Positions 26,590 through 39,466 of a stretch of 64,000 nucleotides of DNA are shown piece after piece; the first letter of the stretch is position 1; each line of letters begins with the position of its first letter. Made by a program: the position numbers and the translations under genes. A model generated the notes under the pieces. That model saw nothing but the letters and a program-made list of their open reading frames with translations. It searched no databases and was not told the DNA's origin. Source of the DNA: Paralvinella palmiformis (lineage: Eukaryota; Annelida; Polychaeta; Terebellida; Alvinellidae); assembly GCA_025642065.1 (NCBI GenBank), contig JAODUP010000032.1, positions 1 through 64,000 of the forward strand. The letters are read 5' to 3'.

Positions 26590-28130
26590 GCTGCCAGTTT
26601 AGCTTGTCGACTTCAATAATAAGACAAGAGCAGCGGTCTCTGGTAAATGTGCGTTATGACAAGGAAGTGTGGCGCAATTCGAGTACTCTATCAAATGCGC
26701 ATTATGACAAAATATGGTCGCGGTTTGTACTGGGGCGGGCTAACGAAAGGACGCAGGAACAGATTAGAGGGCATCCAGGTTTAAACAAATTAAACTTGCC
26801 TCGTCTTTAAAACTATGTTCCACATGCCCAGAACTCTATTTCATATGGGCCGGAGTAGGCCGGTGTGGACCGTCCTGCAAAACATAAACATCTGCGCATG
26901 GCAGCTGGAGAGCGAAGTCCGGAAAAATCGATTTGGTTCTTCAGGCGTTGGAAAGTATTCAGGTAGCGGATTGAGGCCTTGGGAACGCGGACGAGGTACT
27001 TGCAGATATAGCTGAAGAACAAGAAGAGGCTCTGGAAAATTTTCGCGAAGAGTAGCAAGAGGGAACAGAGAGGTTGCGAAATATAGGGAAGCGGCTAGAG
27101 CAAGCCCCTAAATGGGCTAGATGGTCGCTTTCGGCTATCTTACTTGGGAAAGTGCTCGCAAAGACTTAGGCTGCAATGCACAAGAACGACAAACATTCAG
27201 TGCCACCAATAACAAAAATACTGCCGCGACGACTAGGCCGTGAAACACTTTCTACTCTGCTCTATTCTACTCTAGTCCTGCGGAGGTATTCTTCCCAGAA
27301 GCTGCTGTCCCTGCTGTTCGATTACGCTCTAAACATGTCAGTCGAACATTCTGCCAGCAGTGTCAATTGGTTAACACTGTACTGCTACGTGTTTTGGGGC
27401 TGATAGGACGACATCAACTCGATATTGCACGCTATACAAAGGTTCTGTTAGGCCTCATTAAGGCGCGGAATGTAGTTTAACTTAGTAAAACTGTAGTCAA
27501 ATCCCTTGGCTTCAGCGTAGCGTATATAGGCGATGAGCCTTTTTCTGGATGTTTTACGATGGTACTGCTTTGTGGGCTGCCTGACAACAGTGCGGTCAAG
27601 TGGACAGATAACTCGTTCTGGCTGAAGCATGTACTCGACCCCGAAAACTGCCAGATAGACGGGGTTCTACCACTGGAGAAAGTCGTTGATAATCAAGACC
27701 TACGGATCGGTAATGGTGAGGCCCTGTGAGGAGGACATTGTAAGCGCAAAACCAAGGCGCCAATCATCAATCTTAATTGCCTCTGTGTGTGGCCTCCTTG
27801 AGAACTAACTCATCTTTCAGGTCTGTACTTGGAATTGCGACCAGGATGTTTTGTTTGCTGATGTTCTTGACGTGTTACAGCAATGGAAAAGGGGTGCCTG
27901 GAAACCATTCCCTTTGAGGAGGCAAAACTCCTGCACCCACACTCGGGTCTTATGCCGGGTAATGAGGATCAAGTCGCCGGACTTCAGCTATTATGTAAAC
28001 TGATCTCATTCTAGGCATAGTGTGGGATCGGAAAATGGACTCTGGCGAATAATGATAAATCTCATCATCGGCTCGATGTCGTATTAATGTCTGTCAGGTG
28101 AAAGTGTTTGATCAATCTGATTCGGATCTT
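26590..28130 (-). pseudogene. Decayed helicase/HNH-like coding region
   Basis: Minus strand, GC-richer than its surroundings. Around 27760-27720 a motif FALTMSSSQGLTI resembles helicase motif VI-type (TxHxxQGxT) signatures of Pif1/RecD-like proteins. Around 27440-27310 there is a Cys pair (CIACNIE) followed, after a frameshift, by LTCLERNR, similar to the zinc-HNH nuclease layout. At least six stops and one frameshift. The source could be a mobile element or an old DNA virus insertion; the sequence does not decide. I describe it only as a relic. Confidence 0.45.
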
Positions 28131-28244
28131 CTTGAAAAAGACATGCGGCCTCCGGAATTTACCTTTTTTTCAAAGACGGCGCAGCTTCCGTCAGAACATC
28201 ATTTGAGTTTCATTAGTTATTTTTGAGCTATTTAGTTCTAAATA

Positions 28245-28275
28245 GCACGTGTGTGTGTGTTTGTGTGTGTGTGTA

Positions 28276-28307
<32 letters not shown>

Positions 28308-28311
28308 CGTT

Positions 28312-28384
<73 letters not shown>
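28245..28384 (+). repeat. (GT)n(CT)n(GT)n microsatellite
   Basis: GT, CT and then about 37 GT units. Confidence 0.95.
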
Positions 28385-28385
<1 letters not shown>

Positions 28386-28597
28386 CGACAACCTACTCAC
28401 GCAGTTTCATCTGGATTAGTATTATCCGAAAGTATTGTTCCAGGATACTGTCGTGGTTGTTTTACATTTGAAAATTCAGTCATCCATATTCTACGGTATA
28501 CAGTCGACTGTCCTATAGGAATTTAGTTGGGAATGAAAGATAACTGAGGTACCTGAACATCAAAATACACAATAACAGGTCGAGCATGTCTAGTATG

Positions 28598-29085
28598 CAG
28601 CTCTTTAAGAATCTAGTGTCGATTATGTTGAAGACTGGTAATGAAAAGTGGCCACAACGGCCACCTCAAATAATTAATTCATGTCATGTTTGGCACCCAT
28701 AAAAACTAATACTGATCGATTGAAAAGAAAAATCGATTTTGTTGGCTTGCTCCTGAATTTGGTTCAGACAGGTTTGTTATTATTATAGCTGTATGTAGAG
28801 TACATAATATTACAAACATTGATAGGTTCAGGTAGATATCTGGATTCTGTGTATCTCGCTATGATATAACTGCTAATAAAATATAAATAATATATAATGG
28901 TTTATATACGTCATACCCCCCCCCCGTGATATAAAAAGAAGGTTTGTACACCAATGAACCTGTTATGTCAGTATTGTTACTGATATCCAGTAATAACAAG
29001 AAGGTGGAAGTAGAAGGCAATTCATGTGTTGATGATAAATCTTTGTGGCTGAGCATACTTTTGTTATATCCAACAATCTTTTTTC
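28598..29085 (+). repeat. Dispersed repeat D, plus-strand copy
   Basis: About 490 bp highly similar to the reverse complement of 40660-41198 (for example TAACTGCTAATAAAATATAA). It contains a C-run at 28916-28925 mirrored by a G-run in the partner. Class unknown. Confidence 0.85.
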
Positions 29086-29837
29086 TATTTTTATTATAAC
29101 AAATGACTATATTAATAGCATCATCACAGAACAAGTGCTTGAAGTCTTTGATCTTCTAACGGCATCTAACGAAAAGCTATGTGCTAAAATTAAACATTTG
29201 CATTGTGTCATTCTTGCATACATTAATCATTTATCATACAAAGTATCATTGTTCTTAATATATCAGTTGAAAAGGTTACAATCATCATTACATTTATTTT
29301 TAACATACAGGTACAGATAATGATGCGCATGTGCAAGAAAAATTAACATTTCGTTGATTCCCACACAATTTTGACAATATATTACAAGCAAATGTTCATC
29401 CATATGTGATCAAAAAAGAAGAGGAAATCTAACAACAGCAGCTCATGTAGTACCGAAACATCAAACCAAGCACACAAAAGTACAAACATGGCGAGAATTT
29501 CAAACCGAACGTGTCAGCGAACCTGTGGAGAACCATACAGCTAACACAGCAGCAAGCTTGGAAATGAATATCTCACTCCTGGAAGGACTGCGCTCCGACG
29601 TCAAATAGGCACGCAATTACCAGATATAACGGATAATCCAGATGAATAAAATCGACAACAAATTTATGGAATTTTCAGAACGCTTGGATAGCTACCATTT
29701 AGTTATACAACATGTATATATGGCGAGCGAGGTACGATTTCTGAAATGTCACCCTTGAAGGAAAATACGATAACTGCACTAACGCGCTGTGTAATGTAAT
29801 CAGATGATGTAGAGGAACGTCGGGTGTATCTTATATA

Positions 29838-29884
<47 letters not shown>

Positions 29885-31559
29885 CTTGTCAAATGAGTGG
29901 GTTTGTCCGAGTCCATATATTCAACCCAACCTGCACTCACGCAGATAGTTGTAATCAAGATAAACAACAATACAAGTTTATATATACTATTATTACATAT
30001 ATCTTAGTTGAAAACCAAATCATTAACACACAAATAATATACTCTTTCAAACAGATTCACATCCAATCACTCACAACAGTTCATTCCAAAACAACAAACA
30101 CAATTCCTCCGAATTATTAATCAATGTTGATTCACTCTCGAATGACAACATTGGGTAATTATTGTGATAGTCTATGATAATAGACTAACTACACATTTAC
30201 TAACAGACGTACGACGATAACTGGTACGTTAGTATTTATTGGCTCCCACTTTGTATAACCGAGTTTTGCTCTATCTCTGTATAACACCCACAACCACGAC
30301 ACCTACTTCGAGGTGCTCAAACGGCATCTTAGTTGAAAATGTCCCTCCGACACACTACAATATAACCCCGGTCTCAGACCCACAGATTTACGTTAGCTCT
30401 CATCCCATCATAGGTTGATCATGACAGTATTGTCACTGTTTGTGGAAATAATTATCTGGTGTTAAAAAGTTCATCGAATGTTCGGTTATCGTCGATAATC
30501 ATATTTCATATACCAGTTTGCGCAGAACAAAAAAAAAATTGACGCAATCCGTTGTGTTTCCCGTTTTATAGTCATCATAGCTGCTTGACAAACAAACTGA
30601 ACCTATCATGGCGCGCCCAGAGCCCATAAAAGGCATACCTTTTCATCCTGATGCAAACAACAACTTGGCGGTGGCGAATATATCTGATCTCTATCCGTAT
30701 GGTTGCAACAGGTAGGATTTGTTTAGCTATTCGAACCCAGAGTGGAGCTGGGATCAGCATCTGTGGTTTCGAAATGATTTTATGTCTAGGTCACCTTTGA
30801 GCCACAGCAAATTACTGCTGGATGTAAACTGTGATGTCAAAGTATCTATCTTGTATATATGTTAACATACTATTGAACCACGTTCACGTGTTGGTAACTG
30901 TCAGCTGTGGTGTTAAATGGTACTTTTTAATTTTTGCTTCCGCTTTTTTGTGAGTAGCCTACATGAACCGCTTCCCTGTGGACGCGACATATTTTCCATG
31001 TATGAAAAGCGGAACTGTTGCATCTCAACTGAGTGACGAAATATCCATGTGACTTAACCAATTTACATGTTTAATTAAAATCTCCATTTACAGAGTACTG
31101 CCCAACTTATCATGTTGATGATGCCTTTATTGATTTTGGTATTATATAATCATGTGGCTGAAATACTGAGTGCGACATGTACTTAAACACACTTAAATTA
31201 TAAGGCACTAGAATAAATATCAGTACGATCTAACACAGTGTACTTGTTGTTCTTACTTAGTTTGCTTTGCGAATGGTGTCGGCCCGATTCTATGACCTTT
31301 TGGTAATGTACCTCTAAATCTCTCAATAGGTAATTTGTGGTTTGTAGATCGCAATTTAGCAAAAACAATTTTATATTTCTTTTATATCTTTATCCTGTTA
31401 TCAGACTGCAGTTCCAGTGAAATTTTTAATTGGCAATATGTAGTTAACTTAGATATTAAATTAATTTCAGCAGACCAGTTTGGCGCAGTACAGTATCTAC
31501 CTTTTAGATCTGTAAAAATAGTTTCGTATCATCAATAGCTTGGTTGATTTCTTTAGAAT
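29086..31559. other. Stretch with few recognisable features
   Basis: 29490-29800 has a broken frame with NHTANTAASLEMNISLLEGL and KIDNKFMEFSERLD, coiled-coil-like as in LINE ORF1 proteins, but too short to call. (TA)n at 29843. The rest up to 31559 shows nothing I can name. Confidence 0.4.
29843..29883 (+). repeat. (TA)n microsatellite
   Basis: About 20 TA units. Confidence 0.95.
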
Positions 31560-32560
31560 ATGTTCTAACGAGAAGGACTCTGATAAGGCATGGCGTATTG
31601 TTTTTTCAAGCCTTGCGTTAAAGAAATTACTCTAAAAGGTGGATGCGTGGTATTAAAGGTAAAACTGTTAGGGAATTGCAAATAAAACAAGGTCGGTCAA
31701 ATACCGCTATTCCAACTAACAGATGTTGGGGTTCAAAACCATGCAATGTTATTAACTGCATGACGTGTCATCTAATAAGTGATTGTTCAAATACTGCGAG
31801 CACTGTCGTCCAAAAAACATTTGGCATAATGAGAGATATAGATTACTCTTCTTCAAACGTTTATCAGTGTTACTTCTATAATAAACAATATGTTGGCGAA
31901 ACTAGTACATCTCTTCGGCCACGGATTTAAAATTGAAAGAAAACATCGACTTTCTTCTTTATATACGCATTTAAAAGTGCACGCAGATAACTCTTCACTG
32001 TCTGATTACAACTGTTCATCTCTCGGTGATTATATTTTAATACATTTGAATAAATACACAGCTCCAGTTCTGATTGGCAGGACCGAATTAATAGACTAAA
32101 ACGAGAAACCTTTTGGATAGATACCCTGGGATACCCTGGGATCATTAGAACCAACAGGGTTAAACAAAAAACGTTCGGAAAATATATTAGAATCAGACGA
32201 AAAGAGTGCCACTGTTGCTCTAGTAATGCAATTTTCTAGAACAGGCAATATGACTTCAAGAATAATAAATAAACATTTTAAAATAATTCAACCGAAGAGT
32301 TATTCAGAACACTACCAATATAGTATCATCAATGCTCACACTAAACATAAAAGCCTCTCGGGTTATTTAGTGTCAAGTAAGTTGCAATAAATACCTTAAA
32401 ATAAATAGAATGTCTCCTGAAGCTCTGGAGAGGTTTATCACAAACACTTCAGTAAAGCGTCAATCGCCCGAAACACAAATATTTCAACCCACCGTTGCTA
32501 TGTTGTCAAATGAGAAACTACGACTAATTCATTTGAAGTAGATTTTAGTTTAATTTTCTT
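31560..32560 (+). pseudogene. Penelope-like element relic with GIY-YIG nuclease
   Basis: At 31640-31925: a Cys-rich linker (KPCNVINCMTCHLISDC), then NVYQCYFYNKQYVGETSTSL, the pattern of the Penelope GIY-YIG domain (C..C...YVGET...LR.R). Further on, after frameshifts, THLKVHADNSS and KRETFWIDTL. A possible C-terminal tail continues to about 32390. The RT part is not recognised upstream. Confidence 0.65.
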
Positions 32561-32899
32561 ATTATGTTGGGCGCTTTCACCCCTGTACAAACATTATTTA
32601 TATTCAATTATCATTGCGATGTTTTCTAAACACCGGGTTACGTAAGTTCACAAGTAGAACAAAGATATTAAAATAGCACAATTTCTTTGTTAAAAAGAAC
32701 AAAATGATTAAGTGCGTGGCTTCCTATTGAAAATTATGTATATAAACCTCGAGAACTTTATATATAACTCTCCCACATTTTCACACCTATATACAAACAT
32801 GGAATCGCTTCCAATAACAATAGAAACAGACAACACCTGGCACACCTATCAACCAAAAAGAAACTGTCCCTAAAAGCAACGGCGTTCGAGGACTCAGGC

Positions 32900-33194
32900 C
32901 TAGACTCGTCAAACGGTCGCGGGTTCGAAGCTCCGTGAACTGCAATGCTGTCATGTGGCGACTGGTTCACTCATCCATAAAAATGAGTACCTGAGAGGAC
33001 GCGATGGCTATGTGTTTGAGTAACGCTTTGCGCCTATAATGGCAGTATGCTCCCTTCTGAGTTGAGATGTGTGCTGGGTGGAAATAGGTCTGAGTCAGGG
33101 ATAAAAATATTGTAAATAATATTGTAAAGCACCTTGGGGCAGCTTCTAGCTGAATAGGGCGCTATATAAATATCACATATTATTATTATTATTA
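32900..33194 (+). repeat. tRNA-derived SINE, family B, with L2-like tail
   Basis: Box B-like CGCGGGTTCGAAGCTCC, body GACGCGATGGCTATGTGTTTG, and 3' tail GCGCTATATAAATATCACAT followed by (ATT)n. The head is decayed. It abuts the I-like LINE that starts at about 33195. Confidence 0.8.
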
Positions 33195-36100
33195 CAATCC
33201 ATCATCAGGGATGGAAAAAGAGTGTAACAAACCAGCTACTGTCGGGTATCAATGAGCTGGCGGGGAAGACGGTCGAATTCCGCCCGATAAACCGTATTAT
33301 TGGCCCAAAGAAATACATGATCTCGGGTGTGCCTCAAGACATCTCTTTAGACTGCATACAGTCTACATTCGGGGTAACTGAGGTCACCAGACTGCTGACC
33401 CCCACCAGATCGGTGTCATTCCTGACAGATACAAAGCCGAAGGTCAGAGCCCGGTGCTATCACTGCGGAAAACAGGGCCGGAAGGAAGCGGGACAGCATT
33501 TTGTGTGCTGCAAGAAGGACGGAAAGCCGTGATGCATAAATTGCGGTGGAAGCCACATAGCAGCCTATAAAGGGTGTCCGGGCAGGAAAGAGACCGTCCA
33601 GACACTACAAATGAGGCTGGGAGTTCTGCCCCGCCAAAGACCCTTCCCCAGGTAGTAGTTACAGCCCCGGCTCCGTGTGCATTAAAAACAACATCCCCCC
33701 CACAAACAACCACACAGCAACCTCCTCAAATAGCGCCGACACTACGGTGGGAGGAAGATTTCCCCACACGTTGAGTGACAGACGCTAATATATCTTTCAG
33801 AAAGGCTGCTGCAAGCTTATGGAATACTCTTCCAGTAACCATCAGAAAGTGCAAGACCGTTGATACCTTCAAAAAGAAGATAAAAACTAATCTTTTTGTT
33901 TCAGCTTTTCCTAGATGAATATATTATGTATTTGGCTAGAAACTTATCTAAATCTGTTACATCCATAGAATTATTTATTGTCAAGCGCCTTAAGAGTAAC
34001 CTTCTTACAGGTTATATAGGGCGCTATATAAATTTTGTATATTATTATTATTATTTAAAATAAACTCACATACAACAACAAACAACACCAATAAAGACAA
34101 CTCAGGCAACAACAACACAGACAGACTCAATCATAGCAATACTTAAAGCCATACTCGGCCATATGCATTCAATTTTCCTGGCATAGCGCAGCGTCTAGGA
34201 TCTGATCCAGAGACTGCCCAACGACCTGCTGGCAAAGGCAGAGAAGGACCTAACCAAGGTGCAGGATGAGATCGAACCGACCCAGGTCCTGGACTCGATC
34301 CTGGAAGTGGCGCTGGGGTCAGCCAAAAGAACACCACAAACAGCACAAACAAAAGAACACCCGCAAAACAACACACACCAGTGAAAACAACAGACAGCTC
34401 GAGAGAGATCTCAACATCATCTACTGGAACATCCGAGGCTTCCATTGCAACAAAAATATCCTAATTACAGCCATCGAAGACAAACAACCAGACATTGTAC
34501 TACTACAAGAAACGCTTACAAACACTAAATATCCACCACAGTCCTCACGCAAAGAATTCAGATACTGTATCCGGTGATCTTATAACTGCAATACATAATA
34601 AAATACCTCACATCACGTCCCCTAATTAACTCCTCCAGTGATTGGCAATCAATCACAACTGAAATAACCGACTTTAAAAGCTGTCTGTTCCAATTAATTA
34701 GTACATACGTCTGCCATAATCATCTATATGATATACAGCAAGCAACAAATACATATAAACGTTAGTTAATAACAGGCTATCTCAACGCCAAATCTATAAC
34801 ATTGGGCTCAAAAACACCAGACCAACTAAGTGACTGTGACGCTATACTATTAAATGATCCCAAAGTCCCCACCACTGTCTATGGGTCGACCCTCGATCTT
34901 ACCATAGCTTCTTCCCCTGAAGTTGCGGCCATAGCAGACTGGAGCCAATTAGTGGCTCTAACCTCAGACCACACAGTCACAGTAATAATACTATCTGACG
35001 AGCTTTTAAGAACGTACCAGAGAGCCTAGGGCAACCCAAATGGGACACCGACAAAGCAAACTGGAAACAATTTGCCGACAGACTACACGAATTATCTGCC
35101 GACGACGCAGACAACAATCTATCTCTAGATGATCCCCTTCATACATAACTGTCGATATTAACGAAGCCGCAACAACAGCCTAAAGAAGTCAGTAAACTGA
35201 CAAAACAATTTAAAGCTTACCCGACAGATCACCCGACAGATCAAAATAGAGCAGAACTAACAGCAGCTCAACGAGAAACGAGACGACCACTTCACACAAT
35301 TAAAGAAGACCAATTTGACAGTTGGTGCAAAAAACTCGGGGACATGGGCTCGGCGCAAATTTGGCCTGAGATTAAAAACATCCGGGGTAAATCTTCCCAA
35401 ACTAAAGTAATCAACTCCGAAGAAGAAGCAAACAAAATAGCACGCCACTAGCTGACCACCAAACCTTATCCGAAGAGGTCAAATCAGCTCTAGAAAAACA
35501 ACAACCAGACAGACTGCACTCAATATATCTAGCAAAAGGTGAACACACAGACACCTCCTTCATACCACACGAACTGGAAACAGTTTTATTAACTCCAAAA
35601 AACTCTGTCCCTGGAGAAGACAAACTTACATACATCTTTTACTCCAAACTCCCCCCCCCTCCCTTTCAAAGATAGACTTCTAAACTTCTTTAATCAATCC
35701 TGGAGAGAAGGACGAATTTCCAGACTCTGGAAAACCTCAATAGTCGTCCCTATCCCTAGACCTGGTGGCAGAGGCCACATACCAATATCTTTCCTCCCTA
35801 CAATACAAACAATCATGGAGAGACTAATTCTCGTCAGACTAATATTTAAACTCCCCAGACCAAAAAATCTCTTCCTATTTACAAAAGGCAGATCAACTGT
35901 CGACCCAATTCTACATTTAGTAAACTTAAACACCAACAGAAGAAGAACAATCCGACCCGGCACAGTCTACACTGCCATTCTGGACTTAAACAAAGCATAT
36001 GAAAGGGCTAACCACATCGTCATCTTAGACGCATTAATCTCCCTGGGGATCAAGGGAAGAATAATATCATGGGTAGAAGACAATAGAGAAATTAAAGTTA

Positions 36101-36910
36101 CATTTCAAGGGGAAAAATCTGACCCACACCCACTGACTACAGACTGCCCACAGGGCTCCGCTCTCTCACCTACACTATTTAACGCCCTAATTACAGTATT
36201 ATTCTCCATAATTACCTCCATGTGTCGACATCCTGGCTTACGGCGACGACATAGCCATTATTTCACACGGCCCAAGCCGGCCAAAAAACCATAAATTTCA
36301 ACAAACACGCACTACAAACAAAACAAACAAAAAACTACTCTCGCCTAAACATAATAAAAATCATTTCAATTGTTAAAGTAGGGATAAACACAAACAAATC
36401 TACCTACTTGCATCTAAAACAGCAATTAAACAAATATAAATATCACAAAGAACCGCATGTAAATATAACTTAGGACCCTTTCTGCCCCCTCTGTCCTTAT
36501 CAGTAGAGAAGCAGGCATCCTCCCTATTGTTCATCTCATAAGAGGAGACACAGCCAAATATGTACTAAGAACAGCGACAAAACCGGACCCGGTCGAAATC
36601 GCATCTAAAATAGAAGAAAGTTTACACAAAGAGCCCAGGGTACATATTAATAGAAGCTGGACCATGAAAGCAGCTGTTATTCGGAGGGACATAGGAATTC
36701 CGGCAATCCATCCTCCGGAGACCAAGGAAAATGCTCCATGGCACGACTGCCCATTGATCATCAGTATCGAAAACAAAAAATCAAAAACCCAAGACCCACA
36801 AGGGGCAGTCACTGAGGCTTCGTACAGGATCTCTTCCCTGAACAGACACCAGGCAATAATAAACATCTACACAGATGCCAGTGTGCGCCACTCCAGACCC
36901 ACCCATTAGC
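33195..36910 (+). pseudogene. I-like LINE, copy B, from gag-like ORF1 to RNase H
   Basis: ORF1 remnant at 33220-33640 with zinc knuckles CYHCGKQG and CINCGGSHIAAYKGC (a TGA lies just before the second). APE endonuclease at about 34410-34510: IIYWNIRGFHCNKNILITAI, then DIVLLQETL. RT at 35815-36290: TKGRSTVDPI, VYTAILDLNKAYERANHIVI and CPQGSALSPTLFNALI; the catalytic YGDD region is frameshifted (LAYGDDIAI near 36236). RNase H start near 36855: INIYTDAS. RNase H plus CCHC knuckles places it in the I/Jockey group. Interrupted at 33766-34068 by another LINE tail. Dead. Confidence 0.85.
33766..34068 (+). mobile_element. L2/CR1-like LINE 3' end nested in the I-like LINE
   Basis: Encodes FRKAAASLWNTLPVTIRK, then TFKKKIKTNLF, the typical C-terminus of L2/CR1 reverse transcriptase proteins, then a 3' tail with CAAGCGCCTTAAGAG and GGGCGCTATATAAATTTTG and (ATT)n. 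Copy A of the host LINE (about 14405) lacks this block, so it is an insertion. The tail is the same as that of SINE family B. Confidence 0.85.
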
Positions 36911-37392
36911 AAGATGGCATTAGACATTCTATGCAACATGATGAAGACTTGAATAAGTCGAAACCAGTTGTTGCTATTGGATTGGGTTGTGTTGTATCGC
37001 TGCTACAAGTATTGGTCTGAATTTATTCTGATTTATGCTTATATTATTCATCAATTTTTCATATCGTGTACTAATATTTTACTTTTCCATTTTAGGCTTA
37101 ATCTCTATTGATGAATTCTTGGCCGTAGTGTTCAGCACAAAGCCTGGCTTTGTTTCGATCATAGTTTTTTTTTTAATATTTAGATTATCCTCTTCTAGAT
37201 TGCATCAGAAATTTGGTTTTTCTTTCATGTTTTCTAATTATAACGGTAAGCAATTAAATATATTTTAACCAGTTTGGAGTTATAATTGTTGTTTGAATAA
37301 AATCATAACACCTATGCCAGCACCTTAAATATCTTTATACAACACGCACACATGCAGACACACACACACACACACCACTAAAGCGCCGATAT
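36911..37392. other. Stretch with no recognised gene
   Basis: T-rich sequence after the I-like LINE, with a CA tract near 37346-37374. Confidence 0.5.
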
Positions 37393-38415
37393 AAATTGTT
37401 ATAATAGTGACGAGTAGGTCATAGTATTTATTGGATTTGTATGTTTATGAGGTATTTGACCCTCCAGCAAATATCGCAAGGCATATTATGCTGCGGTTGA
37501 GAAAGTTCCGTTTTCTATGCGTGGAGACTATATCTCCTGCATTCAAGAAAAGTTGATCTAGAGCTGTATAATCCATGTACTATTTGCGTCTTTGGAGGCA
37601 CGCCATTTAAGTGTTTGGTTTGGTTATCCAGCATTTAAATGACTGTAGCAGGCACAGTACGCTCTTAAAGCATTATAAGTACTCCTGACTCAGGAATAGA
37701 AACACTGCATCGCATCTCGAGCGGTGGCATTGGACACGGCTCGCGCGGTTGGTGTGTTTTACATAACAAGTTTACTTGTATATAAAATTCACCTTGGTTG
37801 TATGTGGGAATAGAATTATCTTTCCTAGGTCCAGTTATGTCCAGTTTGTACTATGACATTCAAGATTAGCTCTAATCTGCTTGTCATAAATAACATTTAA
37901 GAACTACAATAGTTAGAATAGCATAAATTAGGTCAGGTTTGAAAATAATTCAAACAGTACGGAAGCTATGACGCGCTAATACGGTCTGCTTCAGCGCAGA
38001 TGTCAGTCTTTTAATAGCAATTAAGCTAAATAGTTTTAATAGTAGTCGCTTCGTGACGCCTGCCCGTTGTAAAAACTGATCTTTGAAGACAGTGACAATT
38101 GGGTTATATAGTTTATATAGTATTGCTTTGAAGAAAGATACAGCAATTGAAAAATAGCTATAAATAGGGCTGCTTAGATAATTAAGCTAAACATTCTCAC
38201 TACTGCCGTGATCTGACTTGGGTGTTTTACACACAAACTCCACGGCTGTAGGTGATTCGTATTTTGATTTTGCTTGGCGGCTTAGGGACTGGTGAGACAT
38301 TACACATGTCTCAGCAAGAAAAGTCGCCACTCTGGATTCAGTCCCCTGAAGAAACGTCCAGAGTTTGAATTCACGGTTCGAGATTCTCTGTGCCTGTGCC
38401 TTATTATACACAGCT
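37393..38415 (+). repeat. Dispersed repeat C, full copy of about 1 kb
   Basis: Starts near ATAGTGACGAGTAGGTCATA and ends near TGCCTTATTATACACAGCTA, after which (CA)n/(TA)n microsatellite follows. The reverse complement is at 61468-62512. No terminal inverted repeat or protein is clear. Confidence 0.85.
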
Positions 38416-38418
38416 AAA

Positions 38419-38419
38419 A

Positions 38420-38465
<46 letters not shown>

Positions 38466-38495
38466 GCACACAGATACGCACACATGCACGCACGA

Positions 38496-38537
<42 letters not shown>

Positions 38538-38645
38538 GCACACACTCACACAGATAACGTGCACGCACGAACACACACACACACGAACACGAAAACACAC
38601 ATAACCCCCACACACACAATACAATACACGCGCGCACACATACAC
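38419..38645 (+). repeat. (CA)n(TA)n compound microsatellite
   Basis: Two (TA)n blocks in CA/CG-rich sequence at the end of dispersed repeat C. Confidence 0.9.
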
Positions 38646-38950
38646 ACACTTATTTATTCTACCTATGTAGAGGTCTCCATGTTTTAAATCATTATTTAAA
38701 CGGTGTGCATTGTAATGTGTTTTACTCTTCAATGACAAAACATTACTTGAAGCCTTTCATTTTTTTTAAAGCTGTAATGATATTTGTGAATAATATTTTT
38801 CGATATTCTCTTTTATGTATTCGATTGCGGAAATTTCGAACTGTAAATAGACAAAATTAGTTCTCTGTTTTGCTTTATGGCCAAAATGTCCAAGAAAGAA
38901 CAGTTCCGTTCTTAAAAAAATAGAAATTACAAACAAGTTGATCATTACTT

Positions 38951-39095
38951 ATAATAATAATATTAATATGTGATATTTATATAGCGCCCTATTCAGCTAG
39001 AAGCTGCTCTAAGGCGCTTTACAAGATTATTTACAATATTATTATCCCTGACTCAGACCTGTTTCCACCCAGCACATATCTGAACTCTCAAGGAC
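38951..39095 (-). repeat. SINE family B, 3' part, reverse orientation
   Basis: Plus-strand text shows the reverse complement of the family tail: ATTTATATAGCGCCCTATTC, then CCCTGACTCAGACCTG. Confidence 0.8.
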
Positions 39096-39182
39096 GTATC
39101 CTTGGTATTAGAGGATTATTTGGTATTAGAGGTTTATAATTCAGCAACTTACGTTCGAATAATTAATTAATAAACCAATCAA

Positions 39183-39217
<35 letters not shown>

Positions 39218-39408
39218 CCCTTCTGACTTGGAAAGTTGACTATTTCTATTATTTTTTACGGAGCAAGATTAATATCTTACTAATTCAGGATAGAAATGTA
39301 GCTAATTTTAATAGATTCCTTTGTAGTACAGAATAGTAATATAAATAAGTAAGTTAGGGTTATCCTCGTGAAAGGCACAAAATATTGTAATGGCGACACT
39401 ATTTATAG

Positions 39409-39423
39409 TCTCTCTCTCTCTCT

Positions 39424-39463
<40 letters not shown>
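39409..39463 (+). repeat. (CT)n(TA)n microsatellite
   Basis: Leads directly into the pogo-like element at 39462; its partner end is also in a TA tract (40277-40312). Confidence 0.9.

Positions 39464-39466
<3 letters not shown>

Noticed and set aside
28191..28526. Open frames through the GT repeat
   Set aside because: Low-complexity translation of the dinucleotide repeat only.
37035..37268. Membrane-protein-like frame
   Set aside because: T-rich sequence gives Phe/Ile-rich translations by chance; no homologue is recognised and no exon signals are seen.
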